Shown: positions 50,501 through 59,500 of the stretch, piece by piece
How the letters are laid out: the number at the start of each line of letters is the position of its first letter
How positions within the stretch are numbered: position 1 is the stretch's first letter
Source of the DNA: Mauremys mutica
Lineage: Eukaryota > Chordata > Testudines > Geoemydidae
Assembly: GCF_020497125.1 (NCBI RefSeq)
Contig: NC_059075.1
Coordinates: 27,812,003-27,876,002, forward strand
Direction: 5' to 3'
DNA length: 64,000 nucleotides
Program-made: the position numbers and the translations under genes
Notes under the pieces: generated by a model
Database searches by the model: none
What the model was told of the DNA's origin: nothing
The model's input: only the letters and a program-made list of their open reading frames with translations

Positions 50501-53500
50501 AACTGCTGACCTAAAGTACTTTGTTGCTTGTAAAGACAGCTATAAAAATCTTCCCTCCCAAAACAAACTGAGATCATGTAAACTTCTCTTGGTTTGCTGT
50601 CACTAAATAATTATCCGTAATAAAATTTGACTCTAATATGCTAGAGAATTCTAGTTTTTAATCACAAATAGTAAACAAATATATCACACAAATAGTATTT
50701 TTCCAGGTAAAAGTACCACATGGCAGATCTCTTTTTATTATATCTTGTGTGATTTTGCATGCAAAGAGGAGAGGAGGAAGTACTTAGTTCAGATACTAAA
50801 ATACAAGATTTTTCACTTTGAGTCATCTGTAAAGAAGGAAACTATTCTAATACATAATGCCCCACCATGTGGCTAAGCTCAGATCTGCAGGAGCTTGTAG
50901 ATATCCAGTTAGGAGGTGCATTCCATGTCATGGTACTAAACAGCTAGGAGTTCCTGCCTTTCATCCTTATTTTTATTTCATCTCTTTGTGTTTCTATAGC
51001 ACCCGTCGCCATAATCTCTCTTGTGAAGCCTGCTGTCTCTTTGTGTTCTATCACTGATGTGTTTTGGTCATTCCTGGTATTTTTAGATCATCCTGGCGCG
51101 GACTGAGAAGCACGTTCGGGAGCATTGGGCGTTCAATAACAAACTATCAGACCTTCAGCGATGGATCACAATGACTGAACAGAAGTTGGAATCCTATCAG
51201 GATGCCAGTGGGGAAAGGAACACGGAGAGCAGAGTCGCAGACCTGGAGGTGAGGATCACATCTTGGCGTATGATGTCATCATCCGTTTGCTTTTTGTGAT
51301 CGATGCGGCAGGTAGATGTTCAGGAGAAGTGGTGTGTTTCCCTGGGCTCCATTTCCATTTGCCGTGTAAACGGGTGGACAGAGGATTCCTACTGCCTAAC
51401 TGGACTGCTCTATGATGAGTGCATGATGATCTGGGGGTGGTCAGGGCGAAAGAAGCACCAAGCTTCTGTTGAAATGTCTGCAGCATCATTAAAGGAAAAT
51501 CCAGTCTTGAAAGTGAATTCCTCCTGGCAGGATGGTTTCTCCAGACACACAGAAGTGTAGCATTAAATGGTGCATTATTCTATTGGTTTATCCTACGTTG
51601 CATTTATTTGTGTCAAAGGGAAAATGTCTCCGTTCCCACAGTTGCTCAGTTTTCCCTCCATGGAAGTACTTTGGGGTCAGATTCACTCATAGTGGTGATT
51701 TACTCTTCCTGTGCCAGCCTGGGCTGATTGGCCCTGGAGCGGGAAGCAGCAGTTTTAATTTCCATTGGGAGCTCCTGAGAAGCCCCACAGTGTTACCCTG
51801 CAGCAGGGACGTACTAGCTACACCCCTTCCCTAATCCCATGCTACCCACTTCTTGGGCTTTGCTGGATTCCTCCAGGAACCCCTAGCAGATCTTGCAGCT
51901 GGGGGCCCGTAACTAGTGTAGTGCCAAGAGAAACGAGCATGATCCTGAGCTGAACGTAGCCCTTCATTTGACACAGGTACCATGCATTGTGGTAAAGCTT
52001 CAGCAATAGCAGCGACACCTGAAAGTGACTGTGAGTGCTGTGAATTTCAGGGGCTGCTAGCTGAATTCCCAGGTAAAGAGATCCAGTTGCATCTTGTTGG
52101 GGCTCATGGCCAGCTGGTGATTGAGAGTTCTTCCCCAGAGGGAGCAGCACATGTCCATACTGAAATGAACCAGCTGACGGAATCTTTGAGATCACTCAAA
52201 AAAATGACAATCAGGTAAGCGTTCATATGTGTCTTTCCCATGTCCCTTTGAGGGGGATTCTCTCTGCTGCTCTATAACCAGCCCTGCAAATGCTAAGCCT
52301 AAAGGAGTATTGAAAGTTAGGGGCTGTGATTGATTCTCTTTTGACTGCAGTGGAATTATTCCTGATTTACGCTGGTGTAAGAAGATGGAGACTCAGGCCA
52401 GCTGTGTCTATGCCCTGCACAGTACCTCTTCTGAGACTTCAGCCAGGATATTGCGGTCTGTGAGCAGACACTGTACCTGGCAAATCTCCCTTAGGCCTGA
52501 GCCAATGGGAGCTTTGCAGTACTTGAGTCAGGAAATAAGGCTTTGGATGAGAATGTTGCAGATGTGAACAGAGAGAAAAGTCTGGATCTTGGAGAGGTTA
52601 TGGAGGAGGAAGGGGAGGCAAGACTTGGATATTGCCTGCATGTTGGGGGCTAGGGAGAGAGCAGAGTCGGAGGTGCCTCTGGGCTTAGCGACCTGAGGGG
52701 CTGAGAGGGTGACATTGTTAGTGATGGCAGAGAAGAGGCCTTAGGCGGGGGGAGTTGAGATGCTCACCCAAGCACGGTGATAACGTGTCTAGGTTAGTTA
52801 TCATGATCCGCCACCCCAAACTGACACAGTCTCCACCTCCTATGTATCCTGCAAGCATTAGTAGGAGATAATGAGACTCTGAGCTGTGCCTCTTGCAGCC
52901 ACAGCAAACCAGCTGTAATGTGGGTGACAGTTTCACACAGTTTTGTGTTAAAACCTCATTAGATTTCAGAGCATGGCTCCCAAGAATAAACAATTCAAAT
53001 TAAAGCCATTCAGAAACAAGCCAAGCCAAACACACACACACAGAGCTCACTCTTTAATTAGGTCTTGCCGGCAGCTACGTGTCACTTTGGAAGACATTCT
53101 TACCCCTGCCATTACCAGATGCCTTGGCTGTTACCTGTCAAGGAATGCTTCTTAATTAGAACCACACATTTCCTCTCCATCTCTGCTGTGAGCTCCTGGA
53201 TTCTTTTACAAGTGGTTTGTCTGGATTACCACGTGCTTGGGAGGAGTTCTCCGGCTCTCGTGATTTCTGTGGGTGTCCTGGATTTTGTTGAGAAATACAC
53301 GAAGAAATAACAGGTTGGTCACCTGCTTCTGATGATTATTTTTTTTAAGAGCACTCTCAATTATTTTCATTTTGGAATTTGCTCCCTCAAATGAGACAAA
53401 AGTGCTTCTATCCATTAATGCCAATTTCTAGTTTATTTTCCATTCTGCATAAAAAGCTCTTTCACATGGTACTTAACCTCACATTAGATTTGTGATGGGT

Positions 53501-56500
53501 TGGACCCCCCCTTCTGGGATGCCATCTGATGTAATGGGATTTCACTGAGCCTGCCTGCTCCGCTAGCCTGGGCTCCCTCTCCCTGTTTTGCTGAATTAGG
53601 CTCTCTAGCAGCACACGCAGACGCATAGGTAGGGACGCACCAGCTATAAAGTCACACAGAGGCTGCAAACAGCTCTCTATGAGAAGACTCAGCTAGGAAA
53701 TCGCCCAGCACTCAAGTACAGCTCCTCTCTGGAAAGTCTCCCCAAAATAATATTGTCTTGCGCTGTAGAGTAATCTATACAACGTAAGCTCATAAATTCG
53801 CCCCCTCCCTCAATGTGGAGGAAGATATGCACAACTTCTCCCCTCCTCCCCCGCCACCCAGTTAGAAATTGTGCAAACTGGGTTTAATAATAAACAAAAA
53901 TAAGATAATTAACTATAAAAGGAAGATGTTAAGTGATTATAAGGGCTAGCAAACAGAACAAGGCAGATAACTAAGCAAATAAAACAAAACATACTAAGCT
54001 TAAGATCTTAGAGAGACTGGTTTCAAGAAATAATTTCTCACCCTAAATGTTGTTTTAGGCAAGTTGCAGAGTTTCTGTAGCTTAGAGTTCCAGTTATTTC
54101 TCTTTACAGACTAGACTCCTGACTTAGTCTGGACTCAGCTCTTGCCTTTCCCACTGTTCAGTTCCTTTGTCTCTTCAGGTACTTTCAGCTGCCTTTCTTC
54201 TTGGGCAGAAGGCAGTGGAGAAGAGTCTTGTTTGCCCTTACTGCCCAGCCTTAAATGAAATTTACATACAGCGGGAATCTTTTGTTTCCCACTCTTGACT
54301 TCCTCCTCCTTTTAGTGGAAAATTACTAGAAATCCAAGAGGTACCAGCTGACAGGGCAACTGACCTAGCAGTGTCAGCCTCTCAGGAAGGAGAGAGATTA
54401 GTTTTCAAAGTCTTATTGTTTCTTCTTAATGACCCATCAAGGCTGATGGCCTGTTGTCTGGTGGGTGTGCCCTAAATACACACACAGTTGTAATTGTTAC
54501 ATAATCAATATTCCTAACTTTAGATACAGAAATGATACATGCATACAAATTGGATAATCACATTCAGTAAATCATAACCTTTCTGATGATACCTTACAAG
54601 ACCCATCTTGCATAAAATATATCTGTTATGCCATAAGCATATTTCCATAAAGAATATGGGGTGTAATGTCACAAGCTCCCTCTGGCTTTCACTCAGCCCT
54701 GACCTAGAACTCCAAGCTTGTCTCTCCCTTCCCACCAAACACTCTTGGCTCTGCCAGTGCTACTGTCTGACACCCCCTTTGTTTCCTTCTCCTTTTTCTA
54801 CCTTCATGCCTTCTTTCACGCTTCTCCTTCCCTCCTCCCTGCAACCCTTTAACCTGGCTACCACCACTTCCTCATTCAGATCCCACGTCTGCTGTGGCAC
54901 CTCTGAGAATTAAGCTAATACAAATTATATTAAGAAATCCACATTTAGCAAAACCACCGAGATGTATCTGTGACCCTTTCCCTACCGCTCCCCTTACTCC
55001 ATTTTTGTTTACGACCATCACTGCTTGTGTTATGTCCACACTGAGAGTGGGCTCCCTTCAGGCCATGGGCTGTGAAGTTATCTGTTTGAGTGCAGTTAGT
55101 GCATTTGTCCGGCTGGCTGCTCAATGAATAAAATAACCCACCAATAACAATGACTAGCGTTCCTGCCACTATGCTCTCCTGTAACTGCCATGCCTCTTCT
55201 GCAGTGCAATCCCATCCCTCGGTCCATTGTATTCCCCTGTTTTAAAGCACATTTCTTCTCTCATAGGCTGGATCATCTTCCCAGACTCATCAACCCTTTT
55301 GGCTTACTCTGAAGCCTCTAATAATAAACTAATTATCTTCAAGTCCTGCCTGCTACTGCTCCAGAGTAAGGCTTGCTAAAATCTCTAACTACTGCTGACT
55401 CACTAGGGGGCTCAGTGCAACCCTCCCTTGATGTTCTGAGGCATTTCTTTCATTCATCATTTTTCAGGCTGTTGCATGTTCTTCTCTTGTCCAAACTTCT
55501 GTTAGCTGCTTTAGCCTCTCCCCCACCCCCCCTCACTTTTTTTAAAATGAGCTGTTCTGTTATTGGTATGTCTTCACTGCAGAGGTAACTAGTGGTTTGC
55601 ACTTGAGTTATTTCTCTCATGTTCGCCTAGCTCAAGTGAGAGCAGCTGCATTGCAAAATAACACTTGAGTTTCTGTGTCTGCACTGGACTCACTTGTGTA
55701 GCACTGAGACTTCGTAGGACACGTCCCATGGTCACGCTGGGAATTGTTTCGCCGTGTATTGTGAGAGAGAGGGCCATAGCTATGCTGCTGTAGCAGCTGT
55801 AGTGTAGACATGGCCTTAGACCTTGTCTACACTTACATTTTATAGTGCTCGAACTTGCTGGCTCAGGGGGGTGAAAAATCACCCCCCTGAGCGCAGCAAG
55901 TTTGAGTGCCTTAAAGCACTAGTGTGGACAGGCTCCAAGTGCTGGGAGCTGTGCTCCCAGCGCTTGGCGCTAATCCCCTCATGAAGGTGGATTACCAGCA
56001 GCGCTGGGAGAGCTGTGTCCCAGCGCTCACGCATGACCACACTCACAGTTCAAAGCGCTGCCGCAGGAGCGCTCCCACTGTAGCGCTTTGAAGTTTCTAG
56101 TGTAGACGCAGCCTCAGCATTTCTGTGCCTCATTCCCGAACTGTAAAATGGGGATAATAATCCCTACCTCACAAGGATGCTGTGAGGCTAAATTCATCAT
56201 AGCTGGTGAGTCAGTCAGGTATTCCCCTGATGGGAGTTGTATAAGCAGCTTAGTTAGAGCACTCTGCCTGCACCATGCTCCCAGTCCCTGAGGCCTGGGA
56301 ATGAAGGATATGTTTGGGAGCCAAACGCTGACCCCCTGGTAGCATTTCATTATCCGCAGTTTGCTAACTGGAGACCTTGAAAATAAAATGACAGCATCAG
56401 TGGGCATAACTTACATATTCTAGCCATGTTAATTATGTGAGCTTTCTGGATGTACGTAAATACAGCACTATATTTAACATATAGGCAATACCAGCAGACT

Positions 56501-59500
56501 TTGATATTAACTGTTTAGAATATTTTAGATTGTCAAAACATAGTTGTGCACCAAGAAACACTCCTGATATGGATCCTTAGATTCAGGACAGGATACTTAA
56601 AGAGGCAGAGCCTAAAATTACAGATGGACCTGAACCAAACCCCAAGAGCCAAGAGCTCCCAAACTGAGAAAGTTTGGATCCAGCTCAGGCCCATCTCTGT
56701 GTGGTAGGGGCAAATGAGGAATGGAAGGGCTAAAGGGATGCCAGCAACTTTTTTAAAAAAATCACCCTCTTTTCCAAAAATATTGTACTGATAGTCATTT
56801 TAGGTGTTAACTGTAACTCAGACAATAGAGGGAAAGGTTTCTCATGTTGTTTACTATATATATTTTGACAGTACTTTGTTTGTGGTTAATTTCACTGGTT
56901 CCCATGTGTAGTATTTCCACACTATGGTAATGGAGAGAAAATATTTTTTAAATATGAAAATGTGATTGTAAAACCCACAAAATCTGGCAGAGAAACTCAA
57001 GCTCAGAACCTGAAACTACCTTTAACTTTCCTTTTTCAAAGAGCCTAGATTTCAAGTTGACAGTATCCCTTTCAGGGACTAGCCCATAGTCATGCAGGAA
57101 CTCTGTGGTAGACAGGAATAGAACCCAGATCAGGTGACTCCTGCTGTTGTGCCTTAACCACAAGACCATCCTTCTCTTCTGAAAGTACATCAACTGTACT
57201 TTTCCAAGGAGCCACTTCTGGAGTTGGCTCTTAATGTTTTGCAACGTTCTAAGCAGAGCTAATATTCTTTCCTACCTATCTATACTCATTGTATTTATAG
57301 CAGCATTCACTATAGTACCTGGTGCTGTTCAGATTTGCTGGTCCCTGCTGTACTTCTAACAAAGTGCTGTGCATGCGCATGTACCCATATTCACACAAAA
57401 ATAACCTGCACCAACTTGTACGCTGTGGAGCTACATTTATATGATTAGGGTTACTGGTGATGCTCCAGTGATTACTCGCTACCAGAAAAGCCTCTTGGTG
57501 CCCTAATCAGCCAGACATGACCCCAGTAGAGGGAGGAGTCACCAGAACTGCTACATGGGACAGTAGTGGGAGGCATCCAAGTTTGAGTCCCGTGCTTTTT
57601 CATTTGCTTTCCAGGGGCTTGAAGCAGTGTAGAGACAGGGGGATCACGATGGTGCAAGGAGGGAGCATGTCAAGGACATCAACAGACCGGCTGAAGTATT
57701 AAAGCCTATCAGTGGTGTTGCTTGTGCAGAGAAGAGTGTTGTTCTGATAACTTTCCTTAAAGAGCTACGAGTCAGCGCTAGCACTGAGTACTACTAATAC
57801 TGTGTGACCCTGCTGATTTGTTACTTGTTCTTACTTTATTAATAGTAAGGAGATAGTAAGGAAATAATAATATTTTTAAGCATAGGTATGTTGGTTTGGT
57901 TCCCCACCCCTTCCCCCCATTCCATGAATGTATCAGTTGTCAGATGCATCACTGCATTGACTTCTCTGATTTTGTATTTTCAAGCCTCCTCAGCAGCATT
58001 CAGCCAAATACAACAGTGGTTGATACGGGGAAGAATATAACCGTCATGGGTAAGACACTGATGACTGGGTTGGCCTTCGGCTCTTCAGAGGTAACTCTCA
58101 AGCACTCCCAGGTGAGAGAAGTAATCTGTATCAGCGTTCCTTAATAACTTTACAAAGCCCATTTCCCCTTGGCTCTGTCTGATACCATATGTAAAACTCT
58201 CCAATTTGCAAAGTTCAGCAAACATCTGAAAGGTGGGGATCAAGGCTCTGAGCCTCACTGGGTCATTAGAAAGCACATCTGACATCTTCAATTTGCAAAG
58301 GCTGATGTAGGAGCATAGCTTCATGACTCCCATACAAATCAGTGGAAGTCACTCAGACAAACTCCCATGTACTGTTGGATATGAAACGGTATGTGTTATA
58401 GTAGAAACCCTTGTAAATAGTACCATTATGCCAGGCAGGGAGTTAGGGAAAAAACCACCTGGAATCTTCTGTGTTTTGCTAAATTCCTCATTCCACTGTC
58501 AAATTTTAGTAGAGCAAACCCAGTGCCAGATTCTCAGATGGTGTAAATCAGCATAGCTCCAGTGCAGATGGTTTACACCAGCTGAGGACCTGGCCCTCCA
58601 TCTCCTTCCTGTGACCAGTTAATTATAACATGAATCACAGATGGATGGTGCCTCCTGCTCCATTTCCAATTATTTTGTCCTTCTACATACATAACTCCTA
58701 TGAAAATCATAGGGGATTTTGTCTACATAGGAAATCCAGACCTAAAGTTCTTCCTTATATTGGGAGCCTGTGGGACTTGAGACTTCAGTGGAAGGTGAGG
58801 GTCCTCAGCACCTCTCATGAGGTACTCAGCACTTGGTAGAATTGGCTTCAGTTGAGATGAGACAGGAGAGACCAGACCTGGACCCTGGTGATGGCCCACT
58901 GGAGTCAATGGGAGTTCAGCAGGAACATGACTGGCTGTTGGTGACTGAAGGCAGTAATAATAATGTGTGTTTCCTTTTTTATAAATTCCTTTTTGGGTTT
59001 TGTTCTGTGACTCAGGTGAATGTGAGCATAGAGGAAGAAAACAGTCACCTCCTTAAACTCATGAAGGACTTTGAACAGTGGTTACATGTAGAAAATGACA
59101 AACTGAGCAAGATTCTTGTCATGAAACCCTCCAGTTTTGAAGAAGTTAAAGCAATACACAGCAAGCTGAAGGTTGGTTTTCAAACACTAATTTTCGGAGT
59201 GTAGGGAATTATGTTGGGAGATGAACATAAGAATGGCCATCCTGGGTCATACCAGTGATCTATCTAGCCCAGTATCCTGTCTTCTCACAGGGGCCAGTGC
59301 CAGATTGTTCAGAGGGAATGAACAGAACGGGGCAATTAACAAGCGATCCATCCCCTGTCGTCCAGTACCAACTTCTGGCAATCAGAGGTTTAGGGACACG
59401 TGCAGCATGGGATTGCATCCCTGCATATCTTAGCTAATGGGCATTAATGGACCTGTCCTCCATGAACTTACCTAATTCTTTTTTGAATCCAGTTATACAT

